Positions 1-8,300 are shown, numbered from the stretch's first letter. The stretch is DNA of 9,704 nucleotides from Chitinophagales bacterium (GCA_020631035.1 JAHDIA010000137.1:1-9704); one strand, 5' to 3'. Notes: a model not told the origin generated them from the sequence alone. Numbers and translations: made by a program.

Positions 1-1246
1 TTTCTTCATCGAAGGAGTCTGCTGTTATATCACAATTGTCATCACAATCAGGTAGAGTATAATCACATTCACAAGTTTCATAATTAAATGTTCCAGTAGT
101 TAAGTCACAGCCATTGTTACAGTTGGGTTCTGTAAGCGTAATGCTCGTTCCCAAAGTATCAAAACATACACCCACCAAATCATCCATAGAATCTAAAGTA
201 TCGACAGACAAAGTATTGACTTGATAATTTAAAGCATAGAAAGTATACTCACCATAAAGTAAACAATCTAACTCAAAAATACCCCCCGTCGATTGATTGA
301 CTACCTCCCCATCACTATTTACCAAAATATAGGTTTGGGCATAGCAATTGGATTCATTGTAGTTGAGACCAGTATAGCCAATAAAGAAAGGAGTAAAATC
401 TTCGTGGGTAAAGTTAATTGCCATAAGCATCTCGCCTGCATTGGCTTGGCACTCAAAACCAGTGATGGACAAATTGCCCAATCTAGCCACACTTCCCACA
501 TCTGGGTCGGCTACACCTGCGATTAAAATGTCTCCATCATCTAATTCATGGATAATATAGACTTCATTCCATATATCATTCTCTCCTTCGCCATATTCGA
601 TTTCCCACAAGAGATTGCCATCATTGTCAAATTTGAGTACCCACTGATTGGAATTGTTGTCATTACTAGGTGTAGACCCTCCTACAAGATAATTGCCATC
701 GGCAGTAGAGGTAATGGTATAAAAGCCATCATAATTTTCTTCACCATAATTGTCGGTCCAAAGCACATTCCCAGTTAGGTCTACTTTGATGATCCAGGCA
801 TCACTTAAACCATTGTTGGCAGTGACAGTACCATTGTTAGATTCGCCTCCGCCTACCATAATATAACCACTTCCGTCATTGGCAGCGATAATATCACTTG
901 CCCCTTCTGTAGAATAGGCAAATGGGCTAGTGCCTCCATAGGTTTGCTCCCAAATCAGATTGCCTAGTTCATCAACTTTGATGAGTAAAAACTCATCATT
1001 GTCGTTGGAATTATCATTGTCTCCTCCTGTAAAAAATGTGGTGCCAACAAGCATATAACCAGTGTCAATGGCTGGAATAATAGTCCTCCCAAATGATATG
1101 TCTCCTGGGCCATGAAATTGTTCCCAGAGTATATTGCCATCAAAATCTAATTTCATAAGCCAGAGCTGTTCATCTTTTCTTCCAGTCATCAAGTAACCAT
1201 CATTTAGGCTCAATATATCACTAATGTTATCATTAGAATTATTGCC
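1..1246 (-). pseudogene. 3' continuation of the giant repeat protein after the stop, partial at window edge
   Basis: Reading on in the same frame past the TAA gives 415 codons with no further stop up to the window edge. The translation carries on without a gap: blades 3-7 of the second propeller (for example LWLMKLDFDGNILWEQ, FLLIKVDELGNLIWEQTYGG and AWIIKVDLTGNVLW), then a CYAQTYILVN / YTFYALNYQV module closely matching residues 646-775 of the upstream part, then CDLTTGTFN and CDITADSFDEE Cys repeats. The first ATG after the stop (1187-1189) lies inside blade 3 and has no signal peptide, so an independently translated piece could not be exported in the normal way. If the stop is real, this half and its presumed C-terminal sorting domain are lost from the product. 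If the stop is an error, the gene encodes more than 1,820 residues. Confidence 0.85.
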
Positions 1247-1606
1247 TTAATTCTGTATCCATTCTAAATTACCATTGGTGTCTAATTTAAGAATCCAAGT
1301 ATCAGATGAGCTTAGTACATTGTTGTTAAATACATATGTATTGTTAAAATTAAAATCACCATCATTAGAATAGGAACTAGCTGCTACCAATAAGCCTCCG
1401 TCATTGGTGAGTGTAATAGCAGAACCAAAATCTAGATTGCTGCCTCCAAAAGTTTGTTCCCACAACAAATTACCATCTTCATCAATTTTGATAACATACA
1501 CATCTTCGTCAGAATACATATCGTCTCCAACCAATACATAATTACCATCATCGGTAATAACCATATCTTTATAGATAGAATAGTTGCTATAGTTTTCTGA
1601 CCATAT
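60..1606 (-). repeat. Second copy of the propeller plus CYAQTY linker module (interrupted)
   Basis: Counted across the TAA codon, this copy also has seven blades, beginning VITDDGNYVLVG and ending with DGDILIAG before FECQANAG. The linker module follows with the same order of motifs as copy one (CYAQTYI, GEVV, GIF, YTFYALNYQV, LSVDTLD, VCFDTLG) and leads into CDLTT Cys repeats. Intact homology on both sides of the stop is the main evidence that the lesion is a point change. Confidence 0.8.
1247..1249 (-). other. In-frame ochre (TAA) codon interrupting the giant gene
   Basis: The codon sits in the outer strand of propeller blade 2, in the context WIQN-stop-GNNSND. Sister blades have WEKVYGG, WEHNYG, WDHNYGG, WSKVYG, WEQTFGG and WEQTYGG at this place, so the expected residue is Tyr (TAT or TAC) or Phe. 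TAT or TAC to TAA is one third-position change. No frame change is needed on either side, which argues against an indel. Confidence 0.92.
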
Positions 1607-4600
1607 TCTTTCAAGACTTGTAGTAGTAGCTGTTAAACTACAATCGTCTAATCCCTCGTATACACATTGGCAACTGGCTGCGTCAAAAGAATCATTGGTA
1701 TTGGGATTGTTGTCATCACAATTGTCATTAAATACAGTATTGAAAATCTGACAAAGTGCGGCATCAAAATAATCAATTGTCGTATCACAATTATCATCTA
1801 CATCTGGAATTTCATTTACACACAAACAAATACTTTCGTCATAATAGTCATTTGTCAACTCACAGCCATCGTCACAAGTGTCAGGAGTATATACACAAGT
1901 TTCATCATCACAAGTAGCTGTAGCATCATAGTTGCAGGCGCTTGGGTCAGTACAGCCATTTGGCAAAGTACAGCTGCCATCATCACAATTGGCTGTAGCA
2001 TCATAGTTACAAGCCATTGGATTGGTACATCCATCAGGTAAAATACAACTGCCATCATCCATATTGGCATCGGGTTCATAATTACAAGCAGTTGTATTGG
2101 TACAACCCATTATGACACTATCGTAAATACAGGCATCGTTGTCACAAAAAGCATCGGGATTGTAATTGTCCGCTTCAGAGTCGGTACAGGCACAAGATAT
2201 ACAATCTTCGAACATTGCTTCTAGCTCATCCAAACGTGTAATCCCAATACCATCAACAATGTCATAGCAACCTGTTATATAGCTGAAATCTACTGTCAAA
2301 GGAAAATAAAATCCATCTCCACCAGCAACCACTGCTGTGATGCCAAAAAACATTCCTGAATAGTTAGAAAGGTCAAATACATTGCTTGTTTGTACAGATA
2401 AAACACCGTCCTCACCAGTTAAAACATATCGAATGTAATTGTCTCCCAAAGGCGGAGAGGATGGATCAAGTTCCAACTCAACGGTAAAGATTTCAGGTTC
2501 ACCATTGGGTGGACACAAATTGGGAAGTTCAGTTTGACCGTTGATGGTCAATGTTCCTGTATAGTCTGTAAGCGAGTTTAAGCAACTTCCATCATCTGTA
2601 TTTGCATTGGGATTGTAGTTACAGGCACTTGGACTTGTACAACCCAATATAGGTGTACTCGGATTGCAAAATTCAGACAAACTACTGTCTGAAGGACTGA
2701 GGGTGTAAGAGGTTTCTAAAAGAATATAGTACTCAATATCTTCGTAATTGTCATCAGCAGGATCATCAACAACCAAATTGCATCCATTAAGAGCATTGCT
2801 GGTATCTCCTACAATTTCTATAATTGACAGCGACCAAGTACCGCCATTCCAGCCTTGTCCATGATTGGTTTCATAAAAATTGAATTCATAGGTAGAATCC
2901 ACATTTAGGCAAATCACAAAACTATCTATTCCTCCTACATAGGGGTAAATGGGGTCTACCAAAGAAACAGGACCGCCAATTGGTTCTCCTTCATAACCAT
3001 CCATTGGCAAAACACTGGCAAAATTGTCAGGGGCAGGTGTCATTGCCCACTCCATACCATTGGCATTGGAAGAGTTGGTTCCATCAATAACCAATAAGAC
3101 AGACATTTCTCCTTCGGCACAACTGCCAGTATTGTCAATCGGTAAACAAGTACAATTGGCCATATCATATGTCTCAACAGTTAAATCACAAGCAGTTGGC
3201 TCATTCACACACTGACAATTTTCTAAATCAAAAGAATCTGTTGTCAAATCGCATCCATCATTACAGTCGGGTTCGCTAAGTGTAATAACAATTCCCAAAG
3301 TATCAAAACACACATTTGTCAAATCGTCTACAGTGTCCAATGTATCAACAGACAAAGCTGCTACTTGATAATTTAAGGCATAAAAAGTATAATCTCCATA
3401 AGGCAAACTTGCAGAATCGAAAATGCCGTTGTCTGTTTGAGCTACCACTTCACCAGCACCATTTACCACAATATAGGTCTGAGCATAACAAGCATTTTGA
3501 TTAAATCCAGATGAAGTAAAACCAGGAATGTTGTTGCAATAGACAAGGCTAAGGTCATTTTGAATAAGACTACTTCCTGCATCTGCTTGGCAATTCAAAC
3601 GTTCACCCAATTTTCCAATGGCATAATTGTCATTGTCGGCACTACCTACAAAAATCAAATCCCCATCACTTGCTTCTGCAATATCAAAAACAAAATTCCA
3701 TTGATTGGGATCATCGCCACTGTAAACAATATCCCAAATAAACTCGCCATTGGCATCAAATTTAGCAATCCATTGGGCATCCTCATTGGAAACAGCTAAA
3801 TCTTTGATTCCTGCTATGGCATAATTGCCATCTGAGGTCTGAATAATACTGTGGGTTTCTTCAACATCATTGGTGCCATACACTTTGGACCAAATCAAAT
3901 TGCCCTGCAAATCAATTTTTAACAACCAAGCATCTCTGTTACCTGAGTTACTAGGAACATCTCCGTCCATAGATTCAGATTCTCCCGCAACAATATAGCC
4001 ACCATCGTGTGCAACAACAATGGAACTTCCAAAGTCCCAGGCACTTCCTCCATAATTGTGGTCCCAAAGAATGTTGCCATTTTCATCTACTTTGATAAGG
4101 TATAAGTCACTATCAGTAGAGAAACTTCTACCCACACCTATATAGCCACCATCTGTTGCAGGAATAATTTGTTGTATAAAATTATTACCTAAATCTAATT
4201 CCCAAACAATATTTCCTAGTAAATCTATTTTTAGAAAATCAGAAACTCCTGCCCCTGCCAGAATATATCCATCACTGCTTTCTACAACAGAGCGTAAAAT
4301 ACCACTATTGGAAAGACCATAGTTGTGTTCCCATTCCAAGTCTCCATTGGCATCTAATTTGACCACCCAAGCAAGCCCATCATAAGTTTCGCTAGCAATA
4401 ACATCCCCATCAGTCGATTGGGTATAACCAACCATTATGTATCCTCCATCACTTGTTTGAATGACATCATTGCATTCTTCATCTTCCAATCCTCCATATA
4501 CTTTTTCCCAAAGGATGTTACCCGATTCATCTATTTTTGCAATGTAAAAATCAGCTAACTGACCATTGGCATATTCAGGAGAACCTGCTACGACAAAATT

Positions 4601-5485
4601 TCCATCATTGGTTGGAGCAATGGCATAAATGTACTCATGAGTTGAGGGTGTATTGATGCCCCATTCTATTTCAATATTGGGTTTGGCAAGTTCATTGACA
4701 CAACAAAGTTCGAAGTCTAAAATACAAGAACCATCATCACAAACCGCTGTCGCATCATAATTACACGCACTAGGATCGGTACAACCCTCAGCCGAAGAAC
4801 AACTCCCATCGTCACATTGAGCATTGGGATTGTAGTTGCACGCACTAGGATTGGTACAGCCTGAAATGTACAAACAAGTCCCATCATCACACTCAGCATC
4901 AGCATTGTAATTGCACGCACTAGCATCCACACATCCAAATACACCATAAATACAACTATCATCATAAGTATTGGCATCTGGATTGTAATTGCAGGCAGTG
5001 GGGTCTGTACAACCTAATACTTCAGGAATCTGTATACAAGTACAAGTCTCATAATCAAATTCTTCTAAAGGATAATAACAAGATTGCAATTCACTGATAC
5101 AAATACATTCAAAGCTATCAAAGTAATCATAAGTTAAATCACAAGCATCATCACAATTAGGGAGTGGAAGCGGAGTAATGGTACAATTTTCATAATCAAC
5201 TATTTGGTATCCACAAGGATATAGTTCTTCATAATAAAAATCTATCTCATTGACAACAATACAATTCTCAGCATCAAAATAGTCTATTGTAAAATAACAG
5301 CCATCATCTACATCTGGTGGAATAAAATCACAAAGGCAAGTATTGACATTTAAAGTATCTGTTGTCAAATCACATCCATCGTCACAAGTAATTTCATTTG
5401 GAACGCATTGTCCATATAAACTGGGAATACTGTACAGACAACACAATAGAATTAAAAAATAAAATTGTACCAATCTTTTTTTCAT
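1247..5485 (-). CDS. Giant secreted Cys-rich repeat/beta-propeller protein, cut by an in-frame stop
   Basis: This is the 5' part of a large exported protein, probably a surface or matrix protein; its exact role is not recognised. I start at the ATG at 5483-5485, not the upstream ATG at 5527, because it begins MKKRLVQ, a typical signal peptide with a long hydrophobic core and cleavage near SLYG/QC, preceded by A-rich TTTAAA. Numbering from the 5527 ATG, the domains are: Cys-rich 'CDDGCDLTxDxFD' repeats (41-164); four CTDP units (172-268); a seven-blade propeller-like region with DGGY-I-VAG and KID-GN-W-YGG motifs (about 287-645); a CYAQTY/YALNYQV linker module (646-775); an unknown beta-rich domain (801-956); one CTDP unit (962-982); a second unknown domain (983-1110); four more CTDP units (1113-1211); more Cys repeats (1218-1288); and blades 1-2 of a second propeller (from about 1308). 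It ends at TAA in blade 2. Such proteins are usually type IX secretion substrates with a C-terminal sorting domain, which would lie beyond the window. The architecture is clear; the function is unknown. Confidence 0.88.
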   Translation of the reverse strand: MKKRLVQFYFLILLCCLYSIPSLYGQCVPNEITCDDGCDLTTDTLNVNTCLCDFIPPDVDDGCYFTIDYFDAENCIVVNEIDFYYEELYPCGYQIVDYENCTITPLPLPNCDDACDLTYDYFDSFECICISELQSCYYPLEEFDYETCTCIQIPEVLGCTDPTACNYNPDANTYDDSCIYGVFGCVDASACNYNADAECDDGTCLYISGCTNPSACNYNPNAQCDDGSCSSAEGCTDPSACNYDATAVCDDGSCILDFELCCVNELAKPNIEIEWGINTPSTHEYIYAIAPTNDGNFVVAGSPEYANGQLADFYIAKIDESGNILWEKVYGGLEDEECNDVIQTSDGGYIMVGYTQSTDGDVIASETYDGLAWVVKLDANGDLEWEHNYGLSNSGILRSVVESSDGYILAGAGVSDFLKIDLLGNIVWELDLGNNFIQQIIPATDGGYIGVGRSFSTDSDLYLIKVDENGNILWDHNYGGSAWDFGSSIVVAHDGGYIVAGESESMDGDVPSNSGNRDAWLLKIDLQGNLIWSKVYGTNDVEETHSIIQTSDGNYAIAGIKDLAVSNEDAQWIAKFDANGEFIWDIVYSGDDPNQWNFVFDIAEASDGDLIFVGSADNDNYAIGKLGERLNCQADAGSSLIQNDLSLVYCNNIPGFTSSGFNQNACYAQTYIVVNGAGEVVAQTDNGIFDSASLPYGDYTFYALNYQVAALSVDTLDTVDDLTNVCFDTLGIVITLSEPDCNDGCDLTTDSFDLENCQCVNEPTACDLTVETYDMANCTCLPIDNTGSCAEGEMSVLLVIDGTNSSNANGMEWAMTPAPDNFASVLPMDGYEGEPIGGPVSLVDPIYPYVGGIDSFVICLNVDSTYEFNFYETNHGQGWNGGTWSLSIIEIVGDTSNALNGCNLVVDDPADDNYEDIEYYILLETSYTLSPSDSSLSEFCNPSTPILGCTSPSACNYNPNANTDDGSCLNSLTDYTGTLTINGQTELPNLCPPNGEPEIFTVELELDPSSPPLGDNYIRYVLTGEDGVLSVQTSNVFDLSNYSGMFFGITAVVAGGDGFYFPLTVDFSYITGCYDIVDGIGITRLDELEAMFEDCISCACTDSEADNYNPDAFCDNDACIYDSVIMGCTNTTACNYEPDANMDDGSCILPDGCTNPMACNYDATANCDDGSCTLPNGCTDPSACNYDATATCDDETCVYTPDTCDDGCELTNDYYDESICLCVNEIPDVDDNCDTTIDYFDAALCQIFNTVFNDNCDDNNPNTNDSFDAASCQCVYEGLDDCSLTATTTSLERIWSENYSNYSIYKDMVITDDGNYVLVGDDMYSDEDVYVIKIDEDGNLLWEQTFGGSNLDFGSAITLTNDGGLLVAASSYSNDGDFNFNNTYVFNNNVLSSSDTWILKLDTNGNLEWIQN
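1895..2191 (-). repeat. Second CTDP tandem array (4 units) in the giant gene
   Basis: Four more CTDP units. The first is divergent (CACTDSEADNY, ending DNDAC); the other three are typical, and two carry the same DATA(N/T)CDD segment as the last unit of the first array. The array precedes Cys repeats and the second propeller, much as the first array precedes the first propeller. Confidence 0.86.
2582..2644 (-). repeat. Single CTDP unit between two insert domains
   Basis: A lone copy reading GCTSPSACNY followed by a DDGSC end. It joins two domains of unknown type (residues 801-956 and 983-1110), so here the motif acts as a linker and not as part of an array. Confidence 0.85.
3203..4669 (-). 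repeat. First copy of the duplicated propeller plus CYAQTY linker module
   Basis: Residues about 287-645 form seven recurring blades, each with a DGGY-hydrophobic-VG strand and a K(I/L/V)D-x-x-GN-(I/L)-x-W strand about 20-40 residues later. They are followed by the module QADAG...CYAQTYIVVN...GIF...YTFYALNYQV...VDTLD...VCFDTLG. The second copy lies at about 60-1606 and is the one carrying the premature stop. The blade motif resembles delta-60/quinoprotein-type propeller repeats; the assignment is from pattern only. Confidence 0.78.
4724..5014 (-). repeat. First CTDP tandem array (4 units) in the giant gene
   Basis: Four units of about 21-22 residues, separated by 3-5 residues, each reading roughly GCTDPxACNY, three variable residues, Ala, then DDGSC. 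Each has three cysteines and an acidic Asp/Asn cluster. This motif is common in secreted Bacteroidota proteins. The DDGSC end resembles the acidic Ca2+-binding loops of thrombospondin type 3 and related repeats, so calcium and disulfide stabilisation is an inference. The units are alike at DNA level and could recombine. Confidence 0.88.
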
Positions 5486-5614
5486 TTTAAAGGGGTTTAC
5501 GTAATGAATAAAATACAGATCAATCAAGAGATGTTGTTGTCAAAATGGGTAATTGTTAGAATAAAGTGTTTTTCACAAAAGGCTGGATGTATCTTTTGTA
5601 TTTTTAGAACGGAA

Positions 5615-5632
5615 CGTTTGATTTTTCAAACG
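5615..5632. repeat. Perfect 7-bp palindrome, CGTTTGA/TCAAACG with TTTT loop
   Basis: A perfect stem of seven pairs with a four-base loop adjoins the composite repeat and may be its outer end. No T-run follows on either strand, so it is not a convincing intrinsic terminator. It would lie in the 5' leader of the giant gene if transcription starts upstream of it. Confidence 0.5.
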
Positions 5633-5647
5633 AAATCGCCTCCTGGC

Positions 5648-5843
5648 TATCCGCTGCTACTCCTCGCTGGTTTCTACAGGCTCACTGAACATTATGTTAT
5701 ATAAGGCAAGCTTTAGAAGCCCAAGACCCAAACTTACCGAAGCGCAAGGAGCAAAGATGGTTGAGCCTGTCGAAGCCCCGCTGTGGGGTATCCGCTACTA
5801 TCCAGCGTAGGTTCGCAACTTTTAGTCCTTCGTCGGTTCTACG
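5648..5843 (-). repeat. Composite dispersed-type intergenic repeat with inverted and direct copies
   Basis: The inverted arms at 5672-5684 (TTCTACAGGCTCA) and 5762-5774 (TGAGCCTGTCGAA) match at 12 of 13 bases and enclose about 77 bases. Two related direct copies flank them: 5648-5677 and 5789-5843 both start TATCCGCT on the plus strand and end in TCC(T)TCG...GGTT(T)CTAC, the second having about 25 extra bases inside. A short CCCC/GGGG hairpin lies at 5776-5788. The CTTCGACAGGCTCA-type core resembles motifs I recall from intergenic repeats in many bacterial genomes; membership in a named family cannot be confirmed here. Confidence 0.65.
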
Positions 5844-5925
5844 CAATAAATACAAACGCTCTTTTAAGAAAACAAGATAAATGCAGGTCACACAATAGAT
5901 GAGCACTTATTCTTTCTTGATAATG

Positions 5926-5957
5926 CAAAGATGAAGTAAACTCAATTAAGAAGCAAG
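5926..5957 (-). promoter_or_regulatory. Weak candidate Bacteroidota-type promoter for the giant gene
   Basis: On the minus strand, CTTG (5957-5954) is followed after 20 bases by CATCTTTG (5933-5926), one base from the Bacteroidota -7 consensus TAnnTTTG with a -33 TTG element at roughly normal spacing. It would give a leader of about 440 bases that includes the repeat element. I saw no better match closer to the gene. The evidence is slight. Confidence 0.22.
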
Positions 5958-6098
5958 TACATTTTTATAGATTTGTGTACGGATAATTAGAAGAAAGTAG
6001 TCTTTTTTTAGAATGTAATTATTTGGTTATCATCCCCTTATAACTTGTTGTTCTTTTGTATAGAATCAACAGTTTTGGACCCAAATAGTGTTTAGATA

Positions 6099-8300
6099 TT
6101 AAAATCGAATACGAACTTGAGCTTTTACATCTGTTCGTGTATTTCCAAGCGAGGCTTCATTGCCATTGCCCACTTCATCCAAATTGTCATAAGTTGTACG
6201 GGCATAACGTCCCCACAAAGTAATATTTTTGCTCAAGTTGTAACGTAGGTTAAAGTAAAAACGACGTCCTCTATTGTTAAAAGGAGGAATGCTAAAAAAG
6301 TATAGCACATCTTTTTCATAGGCATAAATACGGGCATCCCAAGATTCTATATCAAAAAAGGCGTAACGGGTATTGAAAGATACAGGTGACGAAAGTGGTT
6401 GATAAGACAATTCTTGGTAGACCATATAACCTCTTTGTTTGTCCAATACGCCATCCTCAAAACTGCTCAATTGAACCCGACTTTTCAGAGTAACCGCCTT
6501 GTTCAATTTGTAACGCAAATCCAAACGATAACGGGTACGTTTGTGGGCATAGACATAGTCTGCATTGGCATCCAAGGCATCCTCTGCATCACTGGTTAAA
6601 TTTCGTCCCTCTGTCTTGGTATCAAATCGGCCATAAATGACCAAGCTCCTAGAAGGCTTATAGGTTACCTGAATCAATTTCTCATGCCCCCATGAAGGAC
6701 CATCTATTCTAAAACGCAACCAAGGGTGCTTGTACAAATCCGAATAAGCCTGTATGGTCCAAACCTTAGAAGGTTTGATTTGTAGACCTGTAAAAATACC
6801 TGTCTCATTGTTGGGGGTAGATGACTCCATAAAAGGATCACCAAACAAGGATTGAAACTCTGGTTCAAAGTGTCTAAACAATATAGAAGCATCTACAGTA
6901 GGGTGCAAACTCAACAACGCACCATTCAAAGTCGCCCATCCAATTTGTCCATTCATATCATTGCTCAAAGCAGTCTCTCCAAAAAAGTTGATATTGCCTA
7001 CCAAATACCGATAATGAGCACTGATGTTCAAATGTTGTTCTCCCTTAAAACGGAATAAATTGTATGGATCGGTACCAAATACATCTAAATTGACTCCGTT
7101 CTCGAATTGGGTATAAATACTAGAAATGCCTGCTACCAATTTCTTACCTCTATAGGTCAAATCTCCACCCGCATTGATTTGGGTATTGGCATGTTTTTTA
7201 TCAATTTCTGCTTGTGTTCGATGCAAACCATCCTCAATGATGTTGCCCGATTCGGTTGCCACCGTAGTAGAAACCACAATCAAACCAATTTCTTCCAGTG
7301 TGTCTCGTTCAATTAAATTGTCTACATTTTTGTAGGAGACAAAACCCGTTAAATCTATCTTCTTGCTTAGTTCAGCCGTAGCTGCTAGTCCTCTAAAAAA
7401 ACGATATTCATTGACAGAAGTATAAGGATTGATGACCGCTCCTTGTCTTTTGATGCCTTCTATATAAGGAGACTTGCCCACTCCTACATCTGTCCAAGCA
7501 GTCAAGCCCTGACCCAGACGTAAATGATAGTCTCCAATTGCGACACTTTTAAAAGGTCCAACATCTTTTACAAACAAATGCGCTGAATAATAGTCAAATC
7601 CTTGTGATTGAGACCCCTTAAAAAACTCCTCCCCTGCATCTTTTTCTGCCGTCAATCCATAGCTTATTTTTTGTCCATATTTATGACGGTAACGCAAGTA
7701 CAATTTGTGTTGACTACCCAAATAAGGTGTTTCCTCTTCCCCCTCAGCATTCAATCTTGGAATATAGCCTCTCTGTTCTTCCAATACCTTGCCATAACGA
7801 ATAAAGAGTTCATGCTTGCCACCAAACAACAATTTGCCCAAAGGCACATTAAAATCTCCAATGTCTCCTTTGATTTTGACAAAGGGCAATACCTTTCTAA
7901 TGGTATTCAAATCCCATTTAGGGATGGCTTGCAATTCATACTTGTTGATGATTTTACCAACCTCCTCTCTATACTGAATCAAGCTATTGATTTGGCGTTC
8001 AGTCAGCAAACCTGCATTGCCCAAAACAGCTAGTTTATCTGCACTCGCCTTATTAAGGTCTATTTTGTTATCGTACAAATCAGATAGCAACTCAAAATAG
8101 GTGTCATTGTTGGCAATGGTTTCATTGTCTTCTGCCAGCAACTCAATGATGTTTTGAATTTCTTCGATTTCATCATCTTTGAGTTTTTGAGCTTGTGCAT
8201 TTTGTAGACAGCATACTAGACCAATGCTCAAGAATGTGAGCATTGTCCACACACGACCTCCCCACTTGTTCAATATGTTATTCTTCTTCAGGAACCTCAT
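6099..8300 (-). CDS. Helix-hairpin-helix domain protein with predicted outer-membrane beta-barrel
   Basis: A 733-residue exported protein. Residues 1-37 form a signal peptide: a basic n-region (RFLKKNN...R), a hydrophobic core and cleavage at AQA/Q. I keep the first ATG because the next one (residue 20) would lose all the basic residues; A-rich sequence precedes it. An acidic helical stretch (41-77) is followed by a ComEA-like helix-hairpin-helix region (about 80-140: IDLNKAS...LTERQINSLIQYREEVGKI...YELQAI). The rest is rich in alternating strands, with a GDYHLRLGQGL segment (256-266) that I associate with this Bacteroidota family, and ends DVKAQVRIRF with a terminal Phe, as in outer-membrane barrel proteins. 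The start overlaps the upstream gene by 23 bp, so translation is probably coupled. Such proteins are often annotated as ComEA-like; a role in DNA uptake is not shown, and HhH here could instead bind a protein partner. Confidence 0.87.
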   Translation of the reverse strand: MRFLKKNNILNKWGGRVWTMLTFLSIGLVCCLQNAQAQKLKDDEIEEIQNIIELLAEDNETIANNDTYFELLSDLYDNKIDLNKASADKLAVLGNAGLLTERQINSLIQYREEVGKIINKYELQAIPKWDLNTIRKVLPFVKIKGDIGDFNVPLGKLLFGGKHELFIRYGKVLEEQRGYIPRLNAEGEEETPYLGSQHKLYLRYRHKYGQKISYGLTAEKDAGEEFFKGSQSQGFDYYSAHLFVKDVGPFKSVAIGDYHLRLGQGLTAWTDVGVGKSPYIEGIKRQGAVINPYTSVNEYRFFRGLAATAELSKKIDLTGFVSYKNVDNLIERDTLEEIGLIVVSTTVATESGNIIEDGLHRTQAEIDKKHANTQINAGGDLTYRGKKLVAGISSIYTQFENGVNLDVFGTDPYNLFRFKGEQHLNISAHYRYLVGNINFFGETALSNDMNGQIGWATLNGALLSLHPTVDASILFRHFEPEFQSLFGDPFMESSTPNNETGIFTGLQIKPSKVWTIQAYSDLYKHPWLRFRIDGPSWGHEKLIQVTYKPSRSLVIYGRFDTKTEGRNLTSDAEDALDANADYVYAHKRTRYRLDLRYKLNKAVTLKSRVQLSSFEDGVLDKQRGYMVYQELSYQPLSSPVSFNTRYAFFDIESWDARIYAYEKDVLYFFSIPPFNNRGRRFYFNLRYNLSKNITLWGRYARTTYDNLDEVGNGNEASLGNTRTDVKAQVRIRF

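Larger units (their letters stand above)
5486..6098. other. Intergenic region with a composite repeat, no credible gene
   Basis: About 610 bases separate the stop of the helix-hairpin-helix gene from the start of the giant gene. The middle (about 5611-5843) is a GC-richer repeat element; the flanks (5486-5610 and 5850-6098) are AT-rich. Small open frames here, such as a 69-codon one on the minus strand from 5906 to 5697, simply read through the repeat and look like no protein. The leader and promoter of the giant gene must lie here. No strong intrinsic terminator is visible after 6099; the weak GTTAT...ATAAC pair near 6025-6043 has no T-run. Confidence 0.75.

Noticed and set aside
1..1189. 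Independent gene starting at the ATG 1187-1189 after the stop
   Set aside because: The ATG lies inside a propeller blade, has no signal peptide, and the reading is an exact continuation of the upstream gene, so a separate gene is unlikely.
1667..2041. 124-codon plus-strand open frame, and other plus-strand frames across the giant gene
   Set aside because: Antisense shadows of the repetitive CTDP coding region; low-complexity Ile/Thr-rich translations with no domain features.
5789..5850. tRNA-like GGTTCGCAAC segment
   Set aside because: The flanking bases do not pair as a T-arm and no acceptor or anticodon stem can be drawn on either strand.
5697..5906. 69-codon open frame on the minus strand
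   Set aside because: It reads straight through the composite repeat and has no signal, domain or protein-like composition; an artefact of the repeat.
5968..5975. TAGATTTG, an exact TAnnTTTG -7 box on the plus strand
   Set aside because: No plus-strand gene follows it and AT-rich DNA produces such octamers by chance.
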